Below, one piece after another: positions 28,814 to 38,913 of a stretch of 64,000 nt of DNA; the first letter of the stretch is position 1; every line of letters starts with the position of its first letter. The translations under genes and the position numbers were made by a program. The notes beneath the pieces were generated by a model. The model searched no databases. It saw nothing but the letters and a program-made list of their open reading frames with translations, and was not told the DNA's origin. The stretch covers positions 1 through 64,000 of the forward strand of contig CP087976.1 in the NCBI GenBank assembly GCA_024426085.1, read 5' to 3'. The DNA is from Rhizobium sp. RCAM05350. Lineage in GTDB: Bacteria > Pseudomonadota > Alphaproteobacteria > Rhizobiales > Rhizobiaceae.

Positions 28814-29215
28814 TTACTTTTTCAGATAGCTCTTCTTACCGCTATCTGACAGGCAGTAGTGCCCACCCTTTGGACCAACGCAAAACCGCCCGGAGCGGCA
28901 CGAGCAGTCTGACGACATAGCCGGTGTCATCTGCTGTTGCGGTGAATTCAGCAGCCCAACACCTCCCATCGTCCCTGTGCAAGATTTCTTGCTGGCACTT
29001 ACTAATCCGTCTCTGCAGATGAAGGTGTCTCCCTGGCAGCGATCGACCCCGCCCTTTTTTCCGCTGCAGGGGGTGTTGGCGCCATGTGCAGCCAACGGCC
29101 CGAGGATCAAAAAGGCGGCAAACGGGAAAAACAGGGATATAATTGTAGGAGCACGGCGATTCAGAATATTCCCTGCCTCCGATTCAGCACCATGGTTCGC
29201 TTGCTGCCGGTCCAT
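28814..29215 (-). CDS. Cysteine-rich secreted protein of unknown function
   Basis: A 133-residue protein with an N-terminal signal or membrane segment (TIISLFFPFAAFLILGPLAA, then HGA). The mature part carries eight cysteines in SGKKGG / CSGK, DRCQGDTFICRDG, KKSCTGTMGG, SDCSCRSGRFCVGPKGGHYC and is Gly/Lys-rich, which suggests a small disulfide-bonded periplasmic protein. I do not recognise the family. Its 5' end overlaps the end of the thermonuclease gene by about 55 bases, so the two are an operon or the start is further in. It is convergent with the monooxygenase gene. Confidence 0.65.
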   Translation of the reverse strand: MDRQQANHGAESEAGNILNRRAPTIISLFFPFAAFLILGPLAAHGANTPCSGKKGGVDRCQGDTFICRDGLVSASKKSCTGTMGGVGLLNSPQQQMTPAMSSDCSCRSGRFCVGPKGGHYCLSDSGKKSYLKK

Positions 29216-29682
29216 GTTCGGGCCAGCCCTTCCATCACCAGCTGACTGCCGAGCGATTGTCCGCTCCGCATGATCACACGCAGTTTCCGGCCGTACTTGT
29301 CCTCATCCCGGTTCTCAAACGTCATAAGGTCGAAGGCACCCGCGTTAAGCAACACGCGCAGGCGCAGCTTAGCTCGCTCGCCAAGCGCCCTTTCCGCCGC
29401 ACATTTCGGTTCACTGATCTCAGGCGCATCGATGTCGGCAACGCGAATTTTTGTGCCATCAAGCCAGAAGGTATCTCCATCCACAACACAGGTGACGCGG
29501 ACCGTTCCGTTGCAGACATTGAACTGCTTTGAACTATCCGAGCCACCGGCGCTGGCCGGCATGAGGCTATAGGTGCCGAACGCCAGCCCGCCGGCCAGCG
29601 CAAGACCAACCACTGCGAACTCTGCAGGCCTTATCCGCCGCGCTGATTGCTTGACCGCCTTGAATTTCAGTATTTCGCCCAT
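29161..29682 (-). CDS. Thermonuclease-family (SNase-like) membrane-anchored nuclease
   Basis: An intact 173-residue protein of the staphylococcal nuclease family. A membrane helix (FAVVGLALAGGLAFGTYSL) near the N-terminus places the rest in the periplasm. The core reads CVVDGDTFWLDGTKIRVADI, then DAPE, with ERALGERAKLRLRVLL and NRDEDKYGRKLRVIM, followed by SLGSQLVMEGLARTW. These contain the catalytic Asp and Arg positions of SNase. Similar genes are frequent on rhizobial plasmids. It probably degrades extracytoplasmic nucleic acid, but a role in conjugation is only a possibility. Confidence 0.85.
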   Translation of the reverse strand: MGEILKFKAVKQSARRIRPAEFAVVGLALAGGLAFGTYSLMPASAGGSDSSKQFNVCNGTVRVTCVVDGDTFWLDGTKIRVADIDAPEISEPKCAAERALGERAKLRLRVLLNAGAFDLMTFENRDEDKYGRKLRVIMRSGQSLGSQLVMEGLARTWTGSKRTMVLNRRQGIF

Positions 29683-29977
29683 GGCTACCCCTATGACAGT
29701 GTTGTAAGCTATGCAGCTTTAAGATGCGTTACTTTCAACAAAATGGCTTGCCCCAACGCGCTGTACCAGGACCGCTGTAGCACGGGATGCGACCGACAAA
29801 ATCGGCGCTCGCACCGCCGAAAGAACTTGAGCGGCGAACGTTGATGTAATTTCGATTGCGTCGGCTGCGGGGGAGCTGCCTGAATTCACCATAAGACGAA
29901 CTGCCCAGCTTCAGGTGGTTGCGCGTGTGCCGATATTGGTAACATAGTACAGAGCGAGTAGAGTTGGGGGTACACGC

Positions 29978-32882
29978 TTGGATTATCTCAGAATATTTGG
30001 CTGGTACATGTTAGGCCTGTCTATGATTGCGGGGACCCCTGCGCAGGCGGTGCCGTATTTCCGTGCCAACAGTACTTCACCGGCTATGTCTCCTCTAATT
30101 CAGAAAGTCGCCCTTCGTGTACCGCAGACAAGCATGATCTGGCTTGTCGTTTCCAGCCGACCGACTTACGCAGAGGCAGGCATTGTTGCACAGTCGTTCG
30201 CGCCAACACTCGGGCCGACATTGATTGCGCGGTCAAGCAATGGTGCATACGCCGTCCTCGGGGAACTTTGTTCAAAAACAAGGCGAAGCCTAACCTTCGT
30301 ACTTTGAAGGAGCTTCGGCTGATCCCTCAAGATGCTTTTTTGAGCAACGGAGAGAGCTTCGATCAACTCGTGTCGCACAGCTATGGGAACAACACCTCCA
30401 CCGATCTGATGACACAGATCTCGCTGGTCAGTTCGGTGAGGCGTCTCCAGCTGGCACTCATGCAGCTGAAATTTTACTCAGGAGCAACCGACGGCCTGAT
30501 CGGGCCAGGTACGGTGAGAGCCTTTGAAGCGTATACGGCCGCCTTTAGCACTCCCCCGGCGGAGTTTCTTAATGAATATGCACTCAACAGCATTGAGCAA
30601 AGCGCGCAAGATGGCTTTCACACAGCTGCGGAACGCGGGATCGCTCGATCCATGGGCTTCGAGAATTCCGAGGTGTACGCAGAAGCGATGAGGGAGGCTT
30701 TACCTCCCCGGGCGCCCTCGAAGAGGCGAAGCAAAAGGGCTTTGTGACCCAACGTGATTTCGAGAACGCGTCGAGAGCCGGCTTTCGAAACTCGGACGAA
30801 TATCAGAAAGGCCGTATAGGTGGCTTCGAAAAAGCTGATGAGTATCGGGCAGCATCGCGTTGGCAAATCAGTACGCGTACGGATTATGTCGCTTTCAGGT
30901 CGTCTGGATTCTCCGATACCGATAGCTTTCTTAAAGCGCAAAAAGAGGCATCGCTGACAGAGCGACCTATGACCGTGCTCTGACAACCGAACTGAGTGCG
31001 GCCAGGCTAAAGGCCGGCATCCTTTTGCAGGACGCGCAGACCTTCGTCAGGCTGAACCCACAAATTCCTAACCTGATTGCGATTGCCGATAAGGCTGCGG
31101 TGCTCGGAGTTACCTTACCAACCGGCTCAACCGAGAATATTGAAAAAGCATCTTCACAGCTACTGGCCCTGCTGACGCCGCTGGTTGGCTACAACGAGTT
31201 TGTTGTCGCAAGAGAAAAGAGCGCGCCGAAGATCGGCATAAAAAGGTTGTTGCAAATCAGAAAGAATTGGAGAGCATCCGCTCAGCGCTCACAAAGTGGG
31301 TAGCCGCAAACATCTCTTCACCAAAACTTCCACAAGTGGTTCAAGAGCTGAAGCTCGTCACGGAGGCCATTCCTCTCGACGATCTTGATCGGTTGCAGGA
31401 GGCGAGGCAGTCCGTCGACTCCTTGATCTCGAAAAACAATCTCGGTGAAGAACTCAACCGTAATCCCAGCGAGGCTGGTACGGTACCTGTATCGCTCGAT
31501 CAGGGAACAACGGCTCCTTTTGCTGTCACGCCAGCTAATGCTATCCTTTTACGAGGCGCACGGGCCGACGTTGTCGCACTGTATAATTCGTCCGCTGAAG
31601 CGCCTTCTCTGGTGCGAACCTTGAACGGTGAATTTTCATTTTCGCATGGGACTGCAACTGTTTGCTTGTTTGGTATCGACGGTTCGCCCTCAATAAAACG
31701 GGGGTTGCGTGCTGTTCTCGAACCGCTTGGGGCAACAGCGATACGAACAAGCACCTGCGATAGCAGGAGCCCGAAGCGGGTCGACCTTCTGCTGATTGGA
31801 AGGAAAGCCTTCCTGGAAGCCAAACCAAGTTTGGCGATCTCGTTTATCGATGCGCTGGAAGATAAAAAACTCCGTCTCTTCGGACTAATCGATTTCTGCA
31901 AAACTTGCAGCGAAACAAAGCGAAGAAGCCACACTTGTTGCGGAAATCTCTTCCGGTGTCGAGGCGAGCACTCGAAAGGGCTATGGGGCTGTCGAGTTCT
32001 CGGCGTCCGAAGGGGAACTATGTGTAGCAACAGCAGAGGACGTTGAAGTCCATGAGCAGGCTCTAAAAGAAATCGCCGCTCTGGTGGAGCAACCCCGCTT
32101 TGCCCCTATGGCTCGTAGTCAGAGTTTGGAAGAACTGTATCCGGAGATCTTGCGCGATAAATGCCGCGTGTTTTACGGGCCAGTGTCTTCTCTGCGCCAA
32201 CTGGCCGAAGCTCTAAAGCGAGACGAGGCGGGACTTTGCCTACCTGCCTATTTGGATCGACGAGAGCACCGTCGCCACTGCAGTTGCTCGAAGGGTCGCT
32301 GCGGAGCAGGAAACAATCAAACAGGCGGAAATCGAAAGGCTTGCTGCGGAAGGAGCAAGCGCGGTTGGAAGCGCTTCAGCGCGATAAGGAACTCGCGCGC
32401 TGCACGGTGGTGGAAGCGGAGCTTCAAAAATGAACGGTCCAGCGGCCACCGCACGACTTGCTAAGTTCACCGACAATTTGAAAGCCGCATTGTTTCAGTT
32501 GGAAAATAAGCCAGACGCACCTCAGCGCTCACTGGAGCTGTACAATGGCGTTGCAACGTGGCTGGACGCACAGATCAAGGATGGATGGGAGCTGGTAAGC
32601 GTGGACACTGTTGTGGGCGACTTTGGCAGTGTCATATGGAAAGAGCGAAAGCTCGATGCTCTGGTCACGAAAGCATCTCTGAAATTAAAAAGTCGGGAGC
32701 GTGGTGAATACAGAACCGAGTGCCTGTTATTCGGCATAGTGCTCGACGATGAGTTCGACATGTTGCGGGATGCTATTGATGCCCCATGTGCGGAAGACAC
32801 CACAAAGGTGAGCGATTGGAAGATCGGGCATAGTTTCGACAGCCGATGGTTGGTGGCGTCCGTCGTTTCGGGTAAGGAATGA
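29978..32882 (+). CDS. Large secreted peptidoglycan-binding protein with GF repeats (about six frameshifts)
   Basis: Adjacent frames read as one protein of about 965 residues. A signal peptide (YMLGLSMIAGTPAQA) is followed by VALRVPQTSMIWLVVSSRP, a PG_binding_1-like segment (LMQLKFYSGATDGLIGPGT and VRAFEAY), then about six tandem units of roughly 14 residues starting GF: GFENSEVYAEAMREG, GFTSPGALEEAKQK, GFVTQRDFENASRA, GFRNSDEYQKGRIG, GFEKADEYRAAS and GFSDTDSFLKAQKEA. A long mixed region and a coiled coil (RRVAAEQETIKQAEIERLAA) precede the C-terminal IGHSFDSRWLVASVVSGKE. Breaks lie near 30265, 30695, 30880, 31235, 31900 and 32230-32430. The GF-repeat module and the whole architecture are unknown to me; an envelope role is likely. 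Confidence 0.65.
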
Positions 32883-33054
32883 CGTTGATCAGCATTGACG
32901 GCGCGTTAGCCTGAACACCGCGACGGGCGGGAACTGAGGTTGTGCCGTAGAATTATCCGTTCTTTCGCCGATGGATACGGACCGCCGCCCTCCGTTTTTC
33001 GGGGCTCGACTCCTTCAGCGTCGGAATGCTTCATTATCGCTCGGAGGAAAAAGC

Positions 33055-33183
33055 ATGGCATACGAGTGGGACGAAGGCCGCGCACGAAAAATGCGCTTAA
33101 TTAAACTGGCATCTGCGTGGGCATTGACCGCGTCAGCGCTCAGCGTTCCTGTCGCCTTGCTTTTGACCGCATCTCCTCTGTAG
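33055..33183 (+). CDS. Small membrane protein (42 residues)
   Basis: MAYEWDEGRARKMRLIKLAS is followed by the hydrophobic helix AWALTASALSVPVALLLTA and SPL. GGAGG lies seven bases before the ATG. It is a basic-in, single-helix protein. It lies downstream of the peptidoglycan-binding gene on the same strand. No function is recognised. Confidence 0.55.
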   Translation: MAYEWDEGRARKMRLIKLASAWALTASALSVPVALLLTASPL

Positions 33184-33430
33184 CCGCACCTCGAAATCAC
33201 TCCAATTCCTGCTCTTCACCTTAAGCGTATCGATGTGCAAGTCAGGACGATTCCTTGCGGCTTCCACTCGCCGGCGGCCGCTGTCGGATGATCTAAAAAC
33301 GAACTCCTTTCTACAGCCGCTCGGCAGCCGGAAGGTGTCGCGCCTGCCATGGTTTGCTAAGTCGCTGGTCAGATTGAACATCCGTTGCGTGACCCAATGC
33401 GCATTCAAGTAGCCAGATTTCGCTACTCGT
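33184..33430. other. Non-coding gap between small membrane protein and SyrB-like gene
   Basis: A minus-strand open frame (33133-33408) crosses this stretch, but it has no RBS and no recognisable pattern. I see no hairpin or promoter of note. Confidence 0.4.
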
Positions 33431-33990
33431 TCAACGTTCGAACCGGTCCAACATCTGCTTCAATTGCGTATTCTGCAATCGTAGCTTACTCGCCAGTTGA
33501 CCCCGAAGAACCCTAATTTCTTGATCCAGGCTCATCTCGTCGGAAATTGTGGGAACGACTGGAGCTGTTTGCAGAAACAATAGCGACCGCGTCCATCTTC
33601 CTGGCACGGCTTCTCCTCTTGGTCGGCGCGGCTTTAGCGGTCGGTTCAAACCTCGCAACGGAATATGCGAGCGTGGTGTCGATATCAGGTAACGCCGGAT
33701 CAGAGGTCTCCGCTCCCTCGTCGCTATCGCTCTCCCCCGTGCCCTGAATATCGCTTCCGGATTCCTGCCAGCGGTTCAGGCTCTTCAGAAACCGGTTCGG
33801 ATTGAACGATCGGCTGCGCATTTTCGCGTGTTGGCTGATCGGCGAGATTGAGGTTCTCCTTAACAGGAGGTTCAGTCGAGCCCACGATCGCCAACTCGTC
33901 CGATTTGACGTCGTCGATCGAGCCGTCATCCTGCTCTTGCTGGCGTCGCGGCGACACAAGTCGGGTAAGAAACTTCCAGGGAGACGCCAT
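33431..33990 (-). CDS. SyrB-like protein, divergent paralogue (two frameshifts)
   Basis: Three frames join as MASPWKFLTRLVSPRRQQEQ, an acidic middle (SDEGAETSDPALPDIDTTLA) and, after breaks near 33750 and 33550, a C-terminal zipper DEMSLDQEIRVLRGQLASKL, then RLQNTQLKQMLDRFER. The end resembles the Leu-rich tail of the SyrB-like protein encoded just upstream (DEMADILQLEEENQRLRKLL), so I treat it as a diverged tandem copy. Length is about 186 residues. The middle contains a basic KRRSRARK patch. A regulatory role is inferred from SyrB only. Confidence 0.5.
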
Positions 33991-34109
33991 CACTTCGATC
34001 TCGCGTTTTTATCCCGCATGCAGGGTGCGTGTTGACGTCGCGGCGGCGGTTGTAACCGCCACCAAAGATTCTTATCCCGCTCAGCCCGCGATCGGTCGCC
34101 TGCCCAATA

Positions 34110-34820
34110 TCAATCGAGCTTCAGACGCTTCCGGAGATCGGCGTTTTCGGCCCGAAGTTTTTCTGCCAGCAGCTTGCGCAGTCTTTGGTTCTCTTCTTCC
34201 AGCTGCAGGATATCCGCCATCTCATCGTTCGGCACAGCAGGCACGGCGGGTGCCGTTTGCACCTCCCTTGGAGCACGCTTCACAGGTGCGCGCTTTGGGG
34301 TCCCAGCATTGTCGACCGACTTTGCCTTGCGTCCCCGCTTCTGCCTTCCAGCCCCGTCGGTTGAAGCAATTGCCGGTTCTGCCGCAGCGTCACCCGAGGC
34401 GGCTTCGAGCGCTACCTTTTTGGCGCGAGGTTTACGCTGCTTTTTTGGCGCAACAGGCGTATCCACAACGACCGGCGCATCAGTAGTGGTTATCGTATCG
34501 ATTTCGTCGGCCATCGTCGTCTCCTCTTTCACTGCCGCAGTTGTGTGCTGCCCAATCGTCGGTGTCAACAAGAGCGCTGCTAGCTCAGCTTTCGACAGAG
34601 AGATTTCGCCGGCGGATTTGCCTACCAGGCGCCTATCCGACACGGCCGGTATCGCCTCTTCCTCTACATCTAGCGCCAAGGACTTGAGATCCATATTGCC
34701 CCAGATCGAGTTTGACTTGGGATCCGGTCTTCGCCGGCCGGATTTATATTCGACGGCAAAACTGCGTTGGACTTTTTCCAATTTTGAAGGCCCTGCGTAT
34801 CCGTGGAGGGTCAGCGACAT
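34110..34820 (-). CDS. SyrB-like regulator with N-terminal extension
   Basis: The last 134 residues (from ATG 34514, RBS AGAGGAGA) are the SyrB pattern: Lys/Ala/Pro-rich low-complexity segments (KKQRKPRAKK, KRAPVKRAPRE) and a terminal zipper DEMADILQLEEENQRLRKLL, then LRAENADLRKRLKLD. SyrB of Sinorhizobium represses syrM and nodulation regulation. The same frame extends upstream without a stop to KLEKVQRSFAVEYKSGRRRP and SNSIWGNMDLKSLALDVEEE, a separate conserved-looking segment. So this may be one fused 236-residue protein (ATG 34820) or two genes whose boundary is masked by an indel. Confidence 0.6.
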   Translation of the reverse strand: MSLTLHGYAGPSKLEKVQRSFAVEYKSGRRRPDPKSNSIWGNMDLKSLALDVEEEAIPAVSDRRLVGKSAGEISLSKAELAALLLTPTIGQHTTAAVKEETTMADEIDTITTTDAPVVVDTPVAPKKQRKPRAKKVALEAASGDAAAEPAIASTDGAGRQKRGRKAKSVDNAGTPKRAPVKRAPREVQTAPAVPAVPNDEMADILQLEEENQRLRKLLAEKLRAENADLRKRLKLD

Positions 34821-35109
34821 TTTCAGCGTCGCCACAGGGCCAGCTAATAACGAATGCCAACGTCTCCGTCCAGCCCATTGTAGCTTGCCTGGGCGCCATA
34901 AAAACCGCCCGATCGTAAGCGCCCGTCCCACCACTCCCAGTTACAATTATTTTTCGCTCGGTGGATGCTCTTGAAGGGATTGGAACCGACGACATCCCAA
35001 GCAGATCAGCTAAGTGCTTGATAAGTCGAGTTTCATGGCGTAATGCGATTTATGGAACTTGAGGATGTCTGCTTCTTCCGAATGGTGGTCATGCGCCCGT
35101 CCGCAATCG

Positions 35110-35756
35110 TCAATGGTCTTCAGCAGTAAACTCCGCAACCTGCTCTTCGCTCAGGGCCCGTATAGACTTGCCGTCCAAAATCATGAACAGCTTCGCCGTT
35201 TCTTCTAGCTCTTCTGTTGCGTATTGAGCGTCGCGCAGTGTTCGACCAGAAACGACTGGACCATGGTTCGCCATGAGAACAGAATGATGCTTTTTCGCTG
35301 CAGCTTGACAGCGATCGCCAACTGTCGATCGCCCGGGGCAAAGTACGGGACAAGAGGCAAACGACCGACGCGCATAACATAATAGGCGGTCAGCGGCGGC
35401 AGGACATTCGATGGATCCAAGTCGGCGCGGACGGATGCGGCTACGGAATAGGTCGAATGGAGATGTACAACCGCCTGTGCATCTGGCCGCTGGCAATACA
35501 TGCACGAATGCAAAAATGCCTCTTTCGTGGGCTTGTCGCCCCCCAGGTGATTGCACAAATGGTCAAGGTGCGAAATCCGCTCCGGCTCTAATGCACCTAA
35601 GGACGCGTTGGTGGGTGTCATCAGCATCGTACCGTCAGACAGACGCACAGAAATGTTCCCCGTCGACCCATGCGTAAACCCCCTGTCGAACAATGAACGT
35701 CCCACCTCGGCGATCAGGTCACGCATCTTGGTGGTTTCCGAAAGAACAGCGCTCAT
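35110..35756 (-). CDS. otnC: 3-oxo-tetronate 4-phosphate decarboxylase (class II aldolase) (one frameshift)
   Basis: OtnC decarboxylates 3-oxo-tetronate 4-phosphate to dihydroxyacetone phosphate, the last step of erythronate/threonate breakdown. MSAVLSETTKMRDLIAEVGR opens it, then HGSTGNISVRLSDGTMLMTP, AVVHLHSTYSVAASV (zinc His) and, after a break near 35320, SVLMANHGPVVSGRTLRDAQ with the third His. Repaired length is about 215 residues, as usual. Its reading frame is continuous with otnK upstream, which is unusual and probably caused by an indel at the boundary. It ends the 13-kb operon. Confidence 0.85.
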
Positions 35757-36999
35757 GGCAACATTCTCCACGCTTTCAAAAAACTCATCCGCTCCGAAGT
35801 TGCCCGACTTGAGGGCAAGCGCCATCGGGATGCTTGTGCCACGCGACCGTGTCCATGGGACGCCCGGATCAATCTCGGGACCGATTTCCAGCGCCCGAGC
35901 ACCCAAGCGGTTGACCACTGCACCGGAGGTCTCCCCTCCTGCTATGATAAAGCGATTAAACCCTTGGCTAGCCAGCAAGCCGGCCAGCTCTGCCAGAAAC
36001 GCTTCGATAAGCGCGCCGGCATGGTCACGCCCCAACCGGTCTTGCGTCACTTTGACCTCTTCCGGATCCGCACTGGACCAGATCAATGCCGGTAAGCCGC
36101 TGTCACTTTGCATGATGAAATTAAACGCATGCGGAACCGTGGTTCGCCCTTCGGCGATAGCGATTGCATCGATTTTGAATGCGGGAACACCCGCTTCCAT
36201 GGCCGATGCGACCTGACGGCGTGTCGCCGCGGAGCACGACCCGGCGAGAAAAACCGTACGTCCCTTAGGAACCGGGAGAGGTATCGTGGCAAGTGACCGC
36301 CCCTGAGGCAGGAAATTCGCGGGCAAGCCGAGCGCAATTCCCGATCCACCAGTGATGAGCCGAAAATCCCGGGCCGCACGACCGATTGCGCGAAGCTCGG
36401 TATCGTCGGTCGCGTCAACGATCGCAATGCCGGAGAGCGTATCCAAGGTTTCTTTCAACGCCGTATCGCCACCCGCAACGACCTCACGCGGAACCAGGCT
36501 GATAATGTTTCGGCTTTGGAATCCGAGCACCCGGACCAAGTTTGGATCGCGCATCGGGGTCAGCGGATGATCCTTCATGCTGCTTTCCGAAAGCAGTTGG
36601 TCGCCGATGAAAAGGTGCCCACGATAAACGGTACGTCCCGTTGCAGGAAAGGCAGGGCACGCGATGGTTCCGATTGGTCTCCAGGAAATCCATCAGGGCA
36701 TCGGCAACTGGGCCGATATTGCCTTGATCGGTCGAATCGAAGGTCGAGCAATATTTAAATAGGAACTGCCGCGCACCCCACTCGCGCAGTACCCTTGCAG
36801 AGGCCAGTGACATTGTCACAGCCTCTTGCGCCGGGATGGTGCGTGATTTCAACGAAACGACCACAGCCTCCGCGTCAGCGAAATCCAGATCCGGGTCAGG
36901 AACACCGATCACCTGCAGGACCTTCATTCCCTCGCGTGCTAATGTCAGCGACAGATCTGTCGCGCCGGTAAGATCGTCTGCAATTGCGCCGATGAACAT
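35757..36999 (-). CDS. otnK: 3-oxo-tetronate kinase (DUF1537/four-carbon acid sugar kinase) (one frameshift)
   Basis: OtnK phosphorylates 3-oxo-tetronate. MFIGAIADDLTGATDLSLTL is the N-terminal ADDLTGA motif of the DUF1537 family, and KYCSTFDSTDQGNIGPVADA follows. After a break near 36670 come PAFPATGRTVYRGHLFIGDQ, HPLTPMRDPNLVRVL, FLAGSCSAATRRQ and the C-terminal nucleotide-binding region IIAGGETSGAVVNRLGA and ALKSGNFGADEFFESV. Repaired length is about 415 residues, normal. No stop separates it from otnC in this sequence. Confidence 0.87.
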
Positions 37000-37047
37000 T
37001 TTACGCTTCTCCTATGTCTGCCGGTCTCCAAGCGAAACAAACGTTAC

Positions 37048-37817
37048 TCATTGCTTCAACGCTGCCAGCCAGCTCAGTCCCTCATGAGTTGAGGAAGCCG
37101 GCCGGTATTCGCAACCGACGTGGCCGGAATAGCCGATCTCGTCAAGGAGGCGGAAAATCCGGAAATCATCGAGTTCGCCAGTGCCCGGCTCATTCCGGTC
37201 TGGTACCGAAGCGGTCTGAATATGGCCGATCATCGGCAACAGTCGTTTTAGTGCCGCGGTCACGTCGCCGTGCAGAATCTGTCGATGGTAGATATCGAAC
37301 TGCAACTTCACGTTCGACAAGCCAAGCGCCAAAATGACCTCCTCGGCCTGAGGGTAATCAGCAAGGAAATAGCCCGGCATATCCCGCTGGTTCAGCGGTT
37401 CCAGAAGGATGTCTATGCCATGCGGTGCAGCCATTTCGACGGCTTCCCGAACAGCATCGTGAAAGCGCGCTAGATGCTGGCGAGACCGGCGTGAGGCCCG
37501 CCATCAGGTGTAACCTCGGCACGGCAAGAACGAGAGCGTATTCGATACCTCGTCGAAGCGCCGCGGAAAGCTCTTCGACCCTATCCGGGAATGCTGCTAT
37601 CCCCCGGTCACCCGCAGCCCAGTCCCCGGGTGGAAAATTGAACAGCACAATGTCGACGCCAGCACGATCGATCGCGGCGCGGACCGCCTCCGCTGGATGA
37701 TCATATGGGAAGAGAAATTCCACTGATTTGAAACCGGCATCTGCCGCAGCCATGAAAGCGGTCAAGGAACGGTAATTCCCCGAACATCATAGTCAGATTG
37801 GCTGCAAAACGAGGCAT
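37048..37817 (-). CDS. otnI: 2-oxo-tetronate isomerase (hydroxypyruvate isomerase-like) (two frameshifts)
   Basis: OtnI converts 2-oxo-tetronate, formed by DenD, into 3-oxo-tetronate for OtnK. The start MPRFAANLTMMFGELPFLDR at ATG 37817 (RBS GAGGG) is followed, after a break near 37768, by AADAGFKSVEFLFPYDHPAE and, after another near 37460, by IDILLEPLNQRDMPGYFLAD, KLQFDIYHRQILHGDV, HIQTASVPDRNEPGTGELD and HVGCEYRPAS. These are the metal-binding Glu/Asp/His/Glu positions of the TIM-barrel Hyi family. Repaired length is about 256 residues. Confidence 0.87.
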
Positions 37818-37916
37818 GGGAACCCTCAATGTTGACACGCGCTCCAGTAGACCGTGAGCTTGCGCATTGGTTTTGTGATGGTTCGGCCGAACCGCGGTAC
37901 TTACGTTGGAGCGGTC

Positions 37917-38876
37917 TCAGAGGCCTTGGTGCAGGCGGATGATCTCGTCCATCGAAGCGTCGGCGACAAAGCCCAGTTCGTCCGCCCGCTTCGTTTCGAA
38001 GCTGCGCGGCCAGCCGGCGATGATCGCGGCGATCGCAGGGTCTTCTTCACGACGGATGAGAGCGACCGCCTCATCTCCTGCAACGCGGCGCAGCGCCTCG
38101 ATCTGTTCCGCCACGCTGGCGCAAACGCCCGGCATCGTCAGGTTGCGGCGATTTCCGAGTAGGTCGCTGTCAAGTACAGCCGCATGAAGGATGAAGCCAA
38201 CCGCAGCTTCCGGACTTGCGAACCAGTGCCGCACGGAAGGTTCGACCGGTAGTACCGCCGGCTCGCCCTTCAACGGTTCACGCAGGATATTGGAAAAGAA
38301 GCCGGATGCAGCGCGGTTGGGTCGGCCCGGACGAATGCAGATTGTCGGTAGCCGAATTCCTATGCCGTCGAAGAAGCCCCGGCGGCTGTAATCCGAAAGC
38401 AGGAGTTCGCCGATCGCTTTCTGCGTTCCGTAGCTGGTAAGCGGGGCAAGAATGTAATCGTCGCCGATGGGATCGGGCAGAGGCGCGCCAAAAACAGCAA
38501 GCGACGAGGTGAAGATGACGCGGGGACGGTAGTCGTCACCTTCCAGGCGGATTGCCTCGAAGAGATTGCGGGTCCCATCGAGGTTGACGGCATTTCCCTT
38601 ATCGAAATCGGCCTCTGCTTCGGACGAGACGATTGCCGCCAGATGAATGATGATATCTGGACGGCGTGCGGCCAGTTCGGCAGCGACGCCTGGCTGCGAC
38701 ATGTCTTTACGATCTAGAGTAAGTTTTCCCGAGAACCCGGCGGGTGCAGCGGGGTCGAAGACATCGACAAGCGTCAGTTCAGTGACGGTTTCTTGTGCGA
38801 GGGTACCTTCTTTGGCCAGCCGCTCGGCAACCTTGCGGCCAAGCATCCCGGCGCCCCCGATGATCATGATATGCAT
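37917..38876 (-). CDS. denD: D-erythronate dehydrogenase (NAD-dependent, SDR family)
   Basis: An intact 319-residue extended short-chain dehydrogenase. MHIMIIGGAGMLGRKVAERL is the Rossmann GxxGxxG, then DIIIHLAAIVSSEAEADFDK, FTSSLAVFG and the catalytic Y-x-x-x-K in TSYGTQKAIGELLLSDYSRR. It matches DenD, which oxidises D-erythronate to 2-oxo-tetronate, and the following otnI, otnK and otnC complete the pathway to dihydroxyacetone phosphate. AGGTAAGGA lies upstream of the ATG. Confidence 0.87.
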   Translation of the reverse strand: MHIMIIGGAGMLGRKVAERLAKEGTLAQETVTELTLVDVFDPAAPAGFSGKLTLDRKDMSQPGVAAELAARRPDIIIHLAAIVSSEAEADFDKGNAVNLDGTRNLFEAIRLEGDDYRPRVIFTSSLAVFGAPLPDPIGDDYILAPLTSYGTQKAIGELLLSDYSRRGFFDGIGIRLPTICIRPGRPNRAASGFFSNILREPLKGEPAVLPVEPSVRHWFASPEAAVGFILHAAVLDSDLLGNRRNLTMPGVCASVAEQIEALRRVAGDEAVALIRREEDPAIAAIIAGWPRSFETKRADELGFVADASMDEIIRLHQGL

Positions 38877-38913
38877 TGCGATTCCTTACCTGACGTGGTT
38901 GCCACAAGAGGGC

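Noticed and set aside
28620..28829. Short plus-strand frame after the monooxygenase (69 codons)
   Set aside because: Starts inside the stop of the previous gene without RBS and runs into the convergent gene; no recognisable pattern.
28822..28849. 9-base inverted repeat TCAGATAGC/GCTATCTGA taken as terminator
   Set aside because: It lies in the last codons of the Cys-rich protein, and the T-run is on the wrong side for both transcripts.
33133..33408. 91-codon minus-strand frame
   Set aside because: No RBS, overlaps the small membrane protein and shows no family pattern.
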